Part shown: positions 13,351 through 25,362 of the stretch, piece by piece
How positions within the stretch are numbered: the stretch's first letter is position 1
Layout of the letters: each line of letters starts with the position of its first letter
NCBI GenBank assembly: GCA_949130495.1
Contig: OX422223.1
Span: forward strand, 79,361,751 to 79,425,750
Direction of reading: 5' to 3'
From: Sambucus nigra
Taxonomy: Eukaryota > Streptophyta > Magnoliopsida > Dipsacales > Adoxaceae
Length of the DNA: 64,000 nt
Notes under the pieces: model-generated
Database searches by the model: none
What the model was told of the DNA's origin: nothing
The model's input: only the letters and a program-made list of their open reading frames with translations
Position numbers and translations under genes: made by a program

Positions 13351-13412
13351 CAATTAGTCATAAATTATTATCAAATCATTTAGTAAATCACTTAAAATTT
13401 TGGGGTATTGCA
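9366..13412 (-). repeat. Tekay/Del-like chromovirus LTR (about 4 kb)
   Basis: The left edge is TGTAACGACCC and the right edge GGGGTATTGCA, so on the minus strand it starts TGCAATACCCC and ends CGGGTCGTTACA. These are typical Tekay/Del chromovirus LTR ends. Immediately to the right, the minus strand reads TTTTGAGGATGGAATAC and then a purine run, the usual 3' end of the internal region. This makes it a 3' LTR with the rest of the element missing. At 4 kb it is long for one LTR. A piece at 10716-10790 recurs at 11071-11145 and again inside the element at 23040-23110, so some internal DNA may be included. A long (AT)n tract lies near its right end. Confidence 0.55.
13272..13348. repeat. (AT)n microsatellite
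   Basis: About 38 uninterrupted AT dinucleotides inside the Tekay-like LTR. Copy number is likely variable and prone to assembly error. Confidence 0.95.
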
Positions 13413-13470
13413 ATCTTCCCCACTAAACAGGTATTCCATCCTCAAAATTTGTAAAAATAAAATTGTAACC
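13413..13470 (-). other. polypurine tract and internal tail of Tekay-like element
   Basis: On the minus strand the sequence TGAGGATGGAATAC is followed by AGTGGGGAAGAT directly abutting the LTR. This is the polypurine primer for plus-strand DNA synthesis. It is equivalent to the GGACGAAATTC plus G-run arrangement in the element at 18181-28324. Similarity to an element ends soon after. Confidence 0.5.
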
Positions 13471-14436
13471 ACGCGAGTCGTGTCATTATTAAATGCGCAC
13501 TTAAGACTACTTCTCAGCTAAACATACTATAGGAAACATATACTCATGTATCGAAGTAACACAAAAGTAGGGCTCTGTGGCATTACGGGCCTCAGGCGTG
13601 GGGGGAAAACGGACTTCGTGTAACTCTGAGCACGAGAGTTCTTGTATCCTAGTCCATTACCTTCCCCAAGTTTGGGTTATCGGTCCGAGGTTAGACTCAG
13701 TGACTTTCCCCTAGAAGATGTTTAACACCATGTTTAATTTGAGTCGCACACCCTTTGTTCTTATGCTTGGTCCTAAATGTATTTTGTACAATAAGGGGCT
13801 CGGTTGGTTTGTTCACATTTGCCAATTTATTTTAAACAAAAACATAAAAAGATTCGAGTTAATCCTAAGTCAGGTTTTAAATCTTATGATTGGTCCATTG
13901 ATTCTTATAGTGCGGGTTCGAGAACCGATTTATGAGCGGGGAAGGCATTAGGCACCCCACTTGTTATGTATGCTTCCTTAATTATATGCTTATTACTACT
14001 CTTTGCATTAATTGACAACTTTTTAGTTTATTTTGAGAACTGGTTTAGAGACCTTAGGTTGAGAATCCCTTAAACGTAGATGGGTGCTTAGGTAGGAACA
14101 TGGTATCAGTGAGGGGTGTAGGAACATCAAATCAACCGGTACAGATACACAAGGGTGTTTGTATACGACTCCATTATTTTATAACGGGTGGTCATTGGTA
14201 AGTATGAAAGTGCACGAGAGAGCTTGGCTTTGAGATAGTTTGATATCTACTTCGAGGTTTGATGAGAGATAAAAAGATGTAAGATAGGTGCATCCTTGTT
14301 ATATTTGTATTTGCACATTTATATGTGTGTGAACATTTGTAAATAAGGATATATTTGGGATGTCCCACCTTGAGATAATGTGATATCTTATTTTGTGTTG
14401 TGTTGCATTGGTTTACTGGATGAAAGTCGATAAATG
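13471..14436 (+). other. unclassified; possible LTR end with iMet primer site at 14101
   Basis: This stretch is less AT-rich than its neighbours. It contains a GGGGAAGGCATTAGGCACCCC segment reminiscent of plant LTR sequences. At 14101 TGGTATCAGTGAG matches the initiator-Met primer site (TGGTATCAGAGC) at most positions, and the two preceding bases are CA, as expected at an LTR end. No upstream TG boundary or second LTR was found. It may be a fragment of a 5' LTR or chance. Confidence 0.25.
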
Positions 14437-14760
14437 TGTGCATCTCGGTAGAGATAATATATCAAGAGACATATTGTCGAGGCTCAAGATCACGAGAAAG
14501 ACTCAATATTGCGCCTAAGTACTCGTTTATCCACGAGATCAAAGCCTACGAGTTTGGTTGTGTATGATATATATGCTTTTGAGCTATTAAATATATTATT
14601 CTGCCTTGATATAATTTGCTATCTCATATTAGTAATCCATATGTACGTTGTTAGAGTTAAGAGATGGGTGCATCTTGATGGAGATAACATATCAAGATAC
14701 ATGTTATCGAGGCTTGAACTCATGAGAAGGGCTCAGTATTATGCCTATATACTCTGAACT
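14437..14760 (+). repeat. diverged duplication of a ~95-bp unit
   Basis: Segments 14437-14530 and 14664-14760 share the same order of words: GTGCATCT, GAGATAA, ATATCAAGA, ATTGTCGAGGCT or a close variant, then CTCA and a GCGCCTA-like end. They are about 227 bp apart and diverged. Function unknown; no protein frame is shared. Confidence 0.55.
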
Positions 14761-14957
14761 TAATAGAGGCTATGACCTAGAAGGTCCAATGATTTCTCAC
14801 AAATGGGAGCAATTGTGTTTCATGGTCATGCTAGGAAATATAGCTTCTATGCACTAGGAGTGGAAAAATTATTTGGAAGCTTGGAAAGAGACACATAGAT
14901 CTTACCACAAGAATGTTTTGTTGATATTGAAGTTCCTAGTAGACATGATCTCGAGTT

Positions 14958-15430
14958 TTGGAATGTAGCAAGTTGGAAATTTTTGAGGAGATAATACATG
15001 AAAGAATCCCTAAATGCAATTATGTTATCAATGGGTATTTGTTTGTTATGGGTTATTACCTTGCCAAAGACACATACTCAAAATGGTCCACTTTTATTCA
15101 AACCATAGCGCAATTGCAAACTGCGAACTATAAAAAAAATACTCTCCACAATGTCATGAGGGTGCAAGGAAGGATGTGGAATGATCATTCATTGTTTTAC
15201 AATAACGCTTCGACATTGTCTATGAACCAATTCATTTTTCGTACCATGACAATCTAGGGTACATCGTGATAACGTGTATCATTCTTCACAACATAATTGT
15301 CAAAGGTGAACTCGATCTCTAGCCATAGCAACCTGATGATCGGGAAGGCGCATCAGAGTCCGTGGAGTTTCTCAATAACAATGACATAAATGATGTGGCA
15401 CGAATATATTCACAATCCATCATTCTCAAT
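14958..15430 (+). pseudogene. PIF/Harbinger (HARBI1-like) transposase relic
   Basis: The first frame (14958-15257) reads PKCNYVINGYLFVMGYYLAK and then DTYSKWSTFIQTI. This is the conserved block of plant HARBI1-like DDE nucleases (GYYLxDGIYPKWxTFVKTI). After a frame change the downstream part still reads KDVE, SFIVLQ, RFDIVYEP and then IVITCIILHNIIVK. These match the family block KDVERAFGVLQ..CIIMHNMIVEDE. Two frames, internal stops and loss of the N-terminal DDE region show it is dead. The third catalytic acidic residue region (DVER) has a stop in place of the Arg codon. Terminal inverted repeats and TSDs were not found. Confidence 0.8.
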
Positions 15431-16006
15431 TTCTCTACAAATGCGGATTACACTATGATTTACAAAAGCATTTGTGAAATTTGTGTGACAACATATTTTA
15501 GTTTTTTCCCGTACATGTGTTAAATAAAGATAATGTTTTCAATTGTATGGCTTAAGTTTTATTTACTTATTTAATATTATATGTTAGTAGTTAAATTCGT
15601 ACTTAATTATATAATTTTACAATAAAAAATGTTAAAAAATTATAACAAAAAAATGTTGGGATAACTGCAGCATTCAAATCTCCGCAAGTGACAGTGTTGC
15701 GGCAGTTGGTCTGCCTCTCCAAGCATCAACTTGTTATACATGAACAAAAAAATTCACAAGCATTTTGCTCTTAAATTTTCTTCATTATGAGAACTTTATC
15801 ATTTTGCTCCATGCTCTAGAGAGTCAAAATGGTTTAAAAATAGTTCCATACCTTGGAGATGGTCTTAAAACCACTAAAAGAGATCCACAACTCACAACAC
15901 AAAATTAAAACACTACCACTATTGATATTAATCTTTTTTACACCTATAGGGTGGAGTCTTTGATGATCGATTCTTTTCAGCGAAACATTTCCATTGTAGC
16001 ATTTGC

Positions 16007-16052
<46 letters not shown>

Positions 16053-16629
16053 AATTGTTCCAAAAAACATACATTTTCCTAAAAAAAGGGTCCTTTTGTT
16101 TCAAACTCCTTACGCTCAACAATTTTTGTGTGTGGCGCGACAACATTTGGACCACAGGTTGCGATCAATCTAATATAACATAACGTGGGATCCCAATAAA
16201 AATAATTAAACAGTACAAATTATGTATTTTCTAAAAAATAATATTTTTTTAGAAAATTTGAAAATTTAGTGTTTTCCAACAAATTGTAGAGAAAATTACA
16301 AAAAGCTACATTTTGTATTTCTTGAAAAATTTATTTGTAAAATTGGTAATTTCATTGCTTGAAATAATGGTTGGGTAACTTTTTATATTTTCGTATTTAT
16401 TACAATAAATGAAAATATAAAGAATTTTTATTTTTTTGTAGAATTTTTACTACCATGTATGGTAGGGAGAAAGAAAGCAAGAGGAGGGAAGGAGTATTTT
16501 TAGATTTTGTAGAAGAAAAAGGATTTTGGTTATAACCCCCCTACTCAGTCCATTAGGACAACATTTCAAACAGTTTTCAAAGGACTTCTATCCTTTTCGG
16601 TATAAAAATTTACTCTTATCATCTATTTT
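15431..16629. other. AT-rich DNA without a recognised gene
   Basis: Probable flank or decayed 3' part of the Harbinger relic, then AT-rich sequence. The only distinct item is the CT/CA microsatellite at 16006-16053. A 78-residue frame across it encodes dipeptide repeats and is an artefact. Confidence 0.5.
16006..16053. repeat. (CT)n(CA)n compound microsatellite
   Basis: About 11 CT units directly followed by about 13 CA units. Confidence 0.95.
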
Positions 16630-17190
16630 CTTTTTGATGCTAAAATTGAAAATTAAATATCTCTCAAAATATAAGTCCGATTTACAAGAAGTTTATATAT
16701 TCCGAAAGCACTCACCTAAATTTATCGTAAAACATTCACGAAGGATAGATAATTATGAAGTTTTAAATTTTTTATTCTCACCCTAACGTTTTGTGTTTTT
16801 CCAAATTTTAAGTTAAATATGTTTCAAAATACATCAATTTATACAAGAATTTCTAGAAAAGCTCTTGATTAAATCTTTGATACAATAATTCCAGAAGCAT
16901 AGATAATTCTACAGGTCAAAAAATTTCATTTTAACCCCAATGTTTTGTATTTTTATTTTTTAAAATTAATGTCTAAAAATAAAATTCTCATTTAAATGAT
17001 TTTTTCAGGAAGATCTCAATTAATGCTATCAAAGAGGGATTAATGAAACATAGATAACTTTGAATTTTTTTGAAACTGTATTTTTGCCCCAACTTTTTAG
17101 ATTAAAATCTTTAAAATCTAATCTCTCAAAATAAAAGTTCATTTAATGTGAAATTTATACACTTGAAAAACTATTGATGAGGTTTTTCAA
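16630..17190. repeat. decayed tandem repeat, period about 153 bp
   Basis: At least three units are aligned by two landmarks. ATAGATAA occurs at 16745, 16899 and 17050. A CCCCAATGTTTTGTATTTTT-like segment follows each, near 16780, 16935 and 17085. Each unit also holds a TCTCAAAATA(T/A)AAGT-like block. Spacing is 151-155 bp. Units are diverged by many substitutions. The length is in the range of plant satellites, but only three to four units are visible here. Confidence 0.55.
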
Positions 17191-17720
17191 TGGGTTTTCA
17201 ATGAAATTTATCATTGATGCATTTATCATTGATACATTCGACATTGTAGGTCTCACTATAATTTTCAACGAGAAAATCTCACATTGATAAATATGACATT
17301 TTGAAATTTCACCATATTATCGACGAGATCAATCAAGAGTTTCTTAGTACCAAATTTATCATTGATAAGTTCATTAGTGTGAAATTTTATCATAACTGTC
17401 AACGAGAACAATCAATAATTTTTTAATCAAATTTCTCAATGTCAAATTTCTCATTATTACATTTGAAACTGTAAAAGTCACCGTGTGAGGTTTATCATCA
17501 ACAAGTCCCAGTAGTTCAGTGGTTTAGTGTGAAATTTCTCATTCATAAATTATCAATGATGCACTTGACATTGTGAATTTCATTGTCAGGGTTTATTGTT
17601 GACAAGTACAATAGTCAACTAGTGTAATGCGAAATTTCCTTGTGAGTTTTATTATCAACAAGTCAAATAACTTCACCAATTTAGTATGGAATATGTCATC
17701 TCATTGGTATATTTATGAGT
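17191..17720. repeat. internally repetitive AT-rich segment
   Basis: Short phrases recur at irregular spacing. A CAACGAG or CAACAAG core occurs near 17266, 17321, 17400, 17499, 17601 and 17657, with gaps from about 55 to 102 bp. It alternates with TTTCTCATT, TATCATTGAT and GTGTGAAATTT. It looks like a scrambled minisatellite rather than a clean tandem array. Confidence 0.5.
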
Positions 17721-18175
17721 GAGAAATTTGAACAAAATAGGATATTAGGGAGATATGGGATAATCAAGTACTAAGGGTCTATTGACAGACTATTGGGAGT
17801 GCTAAATTATATTATTAAATGTAGTACCCTGTGGAATATTGATGTCAATACCACCAAATCGAAAATTATTTTTCCAAATTCATCCACATTCCCAATTGGT
17901 TGGGGTTCCCTTAGGACCATCAAGGAGTTGCACAGGAATATTCACATGTTTTCATCCACGTTCACCTGTTATCATCTGACTCTGTCTTTCGGTCTGAATT
18001 GGTATCTTATTTTAAAAAACAAATCTTGACATGATTTATGAGATTTTGAAACTTGAACCAAACAAGCTTCAAAATAAATACAATATTGACATCACCGATT
18101 TTTTTATGACTTTTTGGTTACTTAAATACCTCAACCATATACAGTCTTAAACTTTAATATTAATCCATATTATAC
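17721..18175. other. flank of Tekay-type element, no gene recognised
   Basis: AT-rich DNA up to the target-site duplication CTCTA (18176-18180). The last bases before the element, TATACCTCTA, form half of a palindrome completed on the far side of the element at 28325. Confidence 0.5.
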
Positions 18176-18180
18176 CTCTA

Positions 18181-21171
18181 TGTGACACCCCGACTAATTA
18201 AATATCGGGTAGCTACTCCTTTATTAGATTAATACATAATATCAAGTTGGTTCAGTCTTAGCATCACTGTCGAAAATAGTTCACTAATTACTAGCCACCT
18301 AATATTTAAATAGAGAGGTGCCAAATTTTTATAATGAAATTAAATTAACATGCAACCGATTAAATTTTAAGCTAAATATACCACATCCACATCACAACCA
18401 CAATAGAATAGTAATGGAATAAATAAGATGAGTCTGGAGTAACACTCCCCTGAATAATCTAAATACTGAATAAATCCCAATACAAATCCTGAATAAATAA
18501 ATAAATCCAACATTGAAATAAAACTGAAAGTCTGAGAATGATTTCTCTAAATGGAAATGGGCGACATGCCCTAACTGATGCATGACCCTGAATAGAATCA
18601 AATGTAGAATGAGGAGGCATCTAATACCGAGATCCTGTAACTTCCACAACAACTACAACACGTCAATGTAATGGAACTCCTATGCTTGGTGTCCATGTGG
18701 CTGGGCACCTAAAAGGTTTTACAAGAAAATAGATTTGGAAGCAAATGGGTTAGAGCCCGAGGTGAAAACAGTTAAAAATATAGCATGTGTTTAATTGCAT
18801 TAAACAGTAAATATTATAGACATGTTAATTGCGTACTCTCACATAAGTTTCTCACCTCTCAACTAATCGTGCACGCTTAGTGCATTCCCTTAACCCATCC
18901 TAGTTATGCCACTATCTAACTAGTCCGTACTAACCCCTTCTTTCACATTCTAATATAAGATGTCTACTCGTACTACACAACCAAGTTATCTTTATATATC
19001 ACATTCACATTCACATTCCTTAAATTACTTATTACAAGTGTTATTTAATTTCTCATATTCGTAGCCAGTTCAATTATCTTAGTTATTCACATATACTAAG
19101 TAACAGTGAACCAATCACAAGTATATATATATATAAATCACTCTCAATACATATATATACATATATGGCACCTCTAGGCGAAGCTGCGATGCACGCATAC
19201 TCTGCTATCAAATCCATGTACATCACGTACCTAAGGATCACGCATTCCGAAACACTTAGGAACCGTCTCAATACAAATCACACATATTGGAGGCGAACAT
19301 AGTTCACATACCCATGGGTCACGCACATACCTATGCTCCCATGGTAAGCTGACTTATCAATCCATAAATAAGTCATTAATAGTCCTATGTCCTTAAGGTA
19401 CCAATCTATATCCCCCCGCAGGAACATAAAGATTAGATGGCCCTATTTCGAAAGCCGACCTCCCATGATACCAAGTATGGTAGGTATGTCATACACATAA
19501 AATCCAGATACTAAGAAATCACACAACTTAGGTAATTATCACATTAATATAGGCATACACCAGCCCAACAACTTAAATCTCATACGTAATATAGTGTCAT
19601 CCCGAATATTCTACGTAATATGTTTAGCGTAAAAACTCTCGTTATACACGTCCAAATACTTAAACCTACCTCATAAGGTTACTAAGTCACCCACTAGTCT
19701 CTAAGGTTATCTCAGAAATTTCAAGTCCCTCTTCTACCAGTCCTAACCTTAAAATTAACACTCGTCCACTTTAAATCCCAATTTCATGAAACTTCTAACG
19801 GTACATCACTCGGTTAACACTCGAAAGTATTCCATCAATTCCCATAATGTATAACGTATCCCGGGCATTAATCGCAACCCTACTGAGCTTAACCAAGTCC
19901 CCCAGTATTCTATTAAATCCTTTAAGGGTTCTTATAAGCTTGGTATTTTTCGAAACTTAATGGGAAATAATCTACCTAAAATCAGGAGGAGTCGATCGAT
20001 CGATACAGTCGATCGATCGAGATTCATGGGTCGATCGATCGATGAAACATGTATTGCGAAATCTGCATTATTTTTCCTACGGGTTTCATCAAGTTTAACC
20101 CCCAAATCCTCTACTATAATGTCCCAATCTCCCAAATATTTATTCCTAACATCATACCAATAGTAATACATAATTTTCAACATTTTAAGATCATCAAATG
20201 AAAATAGGACATCAATTTCTTGGATAAATTCACGTAATTTTGATATAAAAACCCTAGTTCTCCTATTTCTTCAAGAACACAATATAATTCATTAAAAATT
20301 CACAAGTCTCTACACATGGATCATAATTTCGTGGCTGCTATAATCCCAAAAGTTAAACTACATGCAAAACCTACCCAGATTACAATTTTAATTCTTCAAA
20401 TCCAACCAATCATCACTGTTCACGGTTATTCTCCAATTCTAACCTAACATGGATGATATATGCACTAATTTATTGTAAGATAAATCACTTGACTGGAAAT
20501 GAAGATTCTGATCTTTTGAAGTAGATGGTACGGGAATGATCCTCTCTTTCTGATCTATCCGGTGGTGGTGACGGTGGTGCAAAAGCCTCTAAGGGTGGTT
20601 TCTCCTATGGAAACTTTCCTCTCTTCCTCTTTAACTGCCGTTGGTGGTTTTTGGTTGTGATAACCCTAAGAGTTCTTGTGTTGGATGATAATTTAAGTCT
20701 AAAATTCGTGGGTCATATTTCTTAAAAAATTCAAAATGACTAAAATACCCTCTCGGGCTGCCGGTTAGGCCTAAAATGCCCCAGGAGCCAAACTAAATCC
20801 CCGTCTAGTGTTGTCTAACTATCTCGACCCTTTAGGACATGTTAGCGCACTCAAAATGATTATACAGATGACATAAAAATAATTTACTTTTAAATTCATT
20901 AAATCGAGTCCTGACACGCGCATCCCAACTTAATTTTCGAAACTATCGTACTTTCAACTCACGATAATTTTAATAAATTCAATAATCACATATTACTATA
21001 ATCAGTCAGAAATATTCAACATTATCATCATATTTAAATACTAACTCTCGTCTCTCTAGTTATTTAAATCCGAATTAATTATCCCAAATTAATTTAGTTA
21101 ATCCCATAATTAAAAGCAATTTCATTTAATAAATCTCATAATTAAAAGCCATAAAATTACGAGGTATTACA
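18181..21171 (-). repeat. left (3') LTR of Tekay-type element
   Basis: 2991 bp. Largely colinear with 25365-28324, with point differences and small indels. It holds three TCGATCGATCGA-type blocks (19991-20043) and a short ATATAT run near 19122. It retains about 80-100 bp after that run which the right LTR has lost. Confidence 0.88.
19991..20043. repeat. triple TCGATCGATCGA palindrome array (left LTR)
   Basis: Three self-complementary GTCGATCGATCGA-like blocks separated by about 6-15 bp. The same array occurs at 27121-27178 in the other LTR. Role unknown. Confidence 0.9.
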
Positions 21172-21210
21172 TACTCCCCCCATAATAATGGAATTTCGTC
21201 CCGAAATTCA
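21172..21210 (-). other. polypurine tract and GGACGAAATTCC box
   Basis: Minus strand: GAATTTCGGGACGAAATTCC is followed by a TGGGGGGAGTA purine run that abuts the LTR. This primes plus-strand DNA synthesis in Tekay/Del elements and marks the left LTR as the 3' LTR. Confidence 0.8.
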
Positions 21211-24200
21211 GAAAAGTAGGCATTCTTGGAAAAATTTAGGTATCCTCCAGTACCCAAAAAAAAATATAAAGAAAGGCTCAATCACTACAGCCCTCGCTGC
21301 TTGACACTTTATCAGTTATAAGGTTACACTTCAATAAATGCACCTCATGTTGTACTCTTACTAAACAACATTGGAATAAGAATTGCCTATACATCATTGG
21401 CCGCATTATCTACATATTATTGTGAGTTCGCACCTCACTTCGTATCAACTCCCGCGTTTTTATTTAAACACAAAATTCCCCTCCTGGGTGCAACCATAAA
21501 ACATCAGACTACTCTTGTCCATTATTTGAATCTCTGTTCCCAGTGTTGTGACTTTTACATAAGGGAAATCCACTTCAGACGGTTGGTGGTTAACCCATTA
21601 TAGTCATCAGACTATAACTATTGACTGGTCCAAAACTCTGATAATCCGCTCACCTCTAAGCATTCAGAGAAAGGATATATAGTAAGATTTATCCACACAA
21701 AGCCTCAGTAAGCACCTTATCCACTATAAATAGGTATGAGTGCTTTCACAAAACTTTACCATGAGGTAATATCCTCTCCCCATTACCATATTGTACTTCA
21801 CTTACTGGCTATGCTCGTTGTGGAAATGAAATGATCGCAATGAGTACAAAATTACTTTCATATAGTTCCACCAGTCGTCAATCACCTTGAGCCTATTCCT
21901 CGGGATTTAGGTGATACAACTTTCTCAAAATGAAACTTTTCCCACTATGTCCTTTTACCCCATATTGAAGGTGGGTTTCGGGTATCTCATCCAGTTCGGA
22001 TTAATACTTGTTAAGGCCATGTACCAATGCGATCACTATCTAATAGTGTAAATCACCCAAGGATATAACAATTTATTTCCTTTTTGAAAACCCGTTCTAC
22101 ACATTTGAAGTAACTCGTTACTTATGTATAAGTTGGCAACCCCTGAAATAAGTTTACCAACTTGACTCTTCCATCACTGGAATCGTCGGCTTGATATAAA
22201 AATTATCTGGATGATCATCTTACCCCAATCGATCTACTAATTACTATACCCCTTTCAATACCGACTTTCACTTATAATTCTTCCCGTTAAGTGATACTGA
22301 ATCACCCTCTTCTTCCCTCGGTGTATGCCAAAAGTTCTGACGCGTGCACTTTTCACCGTGTTGTGCACATCTGGACTCTTTATACCTTATCAACATCCTC
22401 ACTCTATTTACGCGTAAGCCACCCTCAACATTCGATTAGGTGGAAATCCACCCCAAACTGTCCATAATAGTTGAATATTTGTCTTCTCAAGGGATACTCC
22501 CTTTTTAAATGGCTTCCTACTGCCTTTCAAGCACCAATTTTGGACGTGCTATTCCGATCGCGCATGAGTATAATTATTATCATCCTTTCCTTACGATGCT
22601 TAATCCATTCTACCTCTACTATTTCGTAATATCAATCTCACAAGTATAAATCTTACTCTCTTTTTGTCTCTTCTTTCGGCGATTATCACATTAACAAACC
22701 AGGGTGTCTACACCCCTTATAACCCATGCATACGGGTTTAAACATCACATATACTTGATAAGTACCCCAAACTCTTTATCATCCCTACATTTGCAACGTG
22801 GCTATACCACTTGGTTGTCTTAATCACCCCCGAATTTGAAATTCTAAATCCTTCTAACATCATTTCATCCTTTAACCCATCAAATAAAACAAAATTACCA
22901 TTACTTCCTCACTAACAATTGGCTCTACTGGCCTTATATCGTAAGTTACCCCTTAAATTTCCAGTTATAACTATATACTTCCATAACGATCGAGGTACCT
23001 GAATCATGGACGAATGGCTAAACATCTCCTCACTACCAACCTTACGCTAAGTTTCATGCGTGGGATGTCTCGCAAAGCAAAATCCAAATAAGAACCCTCC
23101 CGATACACTCCTTCCTAGCATTATTGGTCATCGAAATCCGTTAGGCCCTCGGTCCATAACATGTACCACTATATTCCCGTCTCTTGACAACAAAGTTACA
23201 TCTCTTCTCACAATTACACTTAAACAAGGAACTTCTTCCGAAAGACACTATCTCTTAACATTGATGGTAATTACATTCCATAAACATCATGCAAATATAA
23301 TCGGGGCTCTCAAAATCCCATCCCCAGGCATACAACTATGAGTATTAACTTCCACGTCTCTAAAGGGTGATATAACAATGAACTATCCTTATTACCACAT
23401 CCTGAACGTTAATTATAATAACCCGCTAAATCTTTTCGCTGAACAGTAAACCAAATACACTCCGATTAATATCAATAAAGTCCCTTCATATACCGGGAAC
23501 AAATATCCGAGACCATTATACTTTTCGAAGTCTCAACAATACATATATACATATATATAAATATATAAGCGCGAGCCCAACCCTCTAGCAAATGGTGCCT
23601 CGCCAGAACAAAACATTCTACCATAAGGTAGTAACCCCGACGAACTTGTAATAACCGCACACAATTGGTTTAAGCATATTATATAACCATAATTAGGATA
23701 ATATCATACTCGTATAACACAACACTAAAATGAGAAATTTTTAATAAGGTAAATACAACTATCGATACACCCATTCATCCTCCGCGGATAACAATAAAGG
23801 TAACCCCACTATACGAGGGAAAATATTCGCATAAATAATAAAATTGCCGGTATACGCACTAAACTCGACTCTCAAGCGAAAATATCAATAATAATAAATG
23901 TAGCAACTCCTTCATGCCACATACAAAACGTATCATCATCTGAGCTTATAACTCATACTTCTATCTTGCCAATCGCTCTGGCTGCTCAAATGGTTCTGGG
24001 ACTTAACACACCTGTCCGTACCAAACCAAAAATTTCTATAACTATTACCCTTACTAGGCACCATACCGTTATCCCTATACTTGCTTCGAGAAAAATTTTA
24101 ACGCACGGGTTTCACTCCCCACAAAATATCTCTACTCATACTCCACTTATCTGCGGTCACACTGACCATGTTAGGGTTGTCCTTCTTTGGGACGTTAGTA

Positions 24201-25350
24201 GTCTCGACTCTAATGACTACCTCTGTTGTTCCCTTAGCTTTGACGGCCCTAAGGAACATGCTACTGGCTTTAACAACTCTTACTAAAATCACCATCGCTC
24301 GATAATAATTCAGCTATTCGAAGCATTTAAATGGGTTCCCTGATGGGTCTCCCCCTTGTGGTGCTTCACTAATACCGTTTCCCCCTGTCTTGTTCTATCT
24401 AAATTCTTCGATTCTTGTAGCTCCCCACACAAGGAAGAGTTTACCTTCATTTTAACAAAATGCGTCATTGTTACCATCTGCATTGACTGTCCAAGCAGAA
24501 TTCCTCAGAAGTACTAATAATTCTTCTTATAAGTTAATCTCCCCTTTTAATGTCCTCTTCTCCATTGCACCTACTTCATCCGATGTAAGGTTTGCTAAAT
24601 AATTTAATTTCTTTTCACAAAGTGACCTCTGTCCGACCCTCTTGTGTGAGTTCAGAACAAGGTTTGCATCTTATCCTGAACATTTGATGGAGGAACTTAT
24701 GGCCAAGCCATACATATGCTCCTTATTTTAACAAAACATTCCACTTCTAAGTGTGGTGGTTGCCCCTCACCATTGTAACTCTGTTCTTACGAGCCAAGAA
24801 AATTTTTCCCCAAAATTTTCATTCTTGATTTTTCGTACTCCGACATATGCCCAAACCTTTGGCTATTTTACCTTTGTTGGCTAACACACGCCATCTCCGC
24901 GTTTCTACTATTTTGACTGCTGGTTCTCTTCAATATTCCGTCTGACTCTCTCCCATTCCAACCTTGCTGGGTTAGTCTAATTTGACCCCACTTTTTACTA
25001 TAGTGGTTCCTAGAAGTCATATGTTGTGCCTTAGCCATCTTTTCCGTTCTGGCCTTCCGTGCCATAATAGGGGTGACCTCAACTACGATCATCATTCTTG
25101 AATATACCTTATAACCTTAACTGGGCTTTGCCTCCTGCTGTCCGCCCAGCTGTCCTCGCCTGACAAACTGCATCGTTCGGTACATGAACACACCCGAATG
25201 TAAATAATATTTACAATCATATACATTATAACAGGAGAACGAAACCTCACCAAAGAAATCAACAATCCTAAACAAAGGGCTCTATATCAAAGAAATCTAC
25301 GCTGGAAGCATAATAAGCCACACAGATTCTAAAGAACACTAGAACCTGAT
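21211..25350 (-). other. internal region of Tekay-type element, no readable gag-pol
   Basis: Base composition is less AT-biased than the surroundings, which suggests ancient coding DNA, but every frame is closed by frequent stops. The longest minus-strand frames (24868-25095 and 24098-24295) are basic, with no zinc knuckle or catalytic motif. I searched by eye for YxDD, DSG and integrase blocks on the minus strand and found none. A 75-bp segment at about 23040-23110 also occurs twice in the LTR at 9366-13412. Confidence 0.5.
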
Positions 25351-25362
25351 GCTCTGATACCA
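25351..25362 (-). other. primer-binding site, initiator tRNA-Met
   Basis: Minus strand TGGTATCAGAGC, two bases from the LTR end. Perfect match to the usual plant iMet primer site; it sets the start of minus-strand DNA synthesis. Confidence 0.9.

Noticed and set aside
15834..16070. Minus-strand ORF with VCVCV and ERERE runs
   Set aside because: It is a translation of the CT/CA microsatellite, not a protein.
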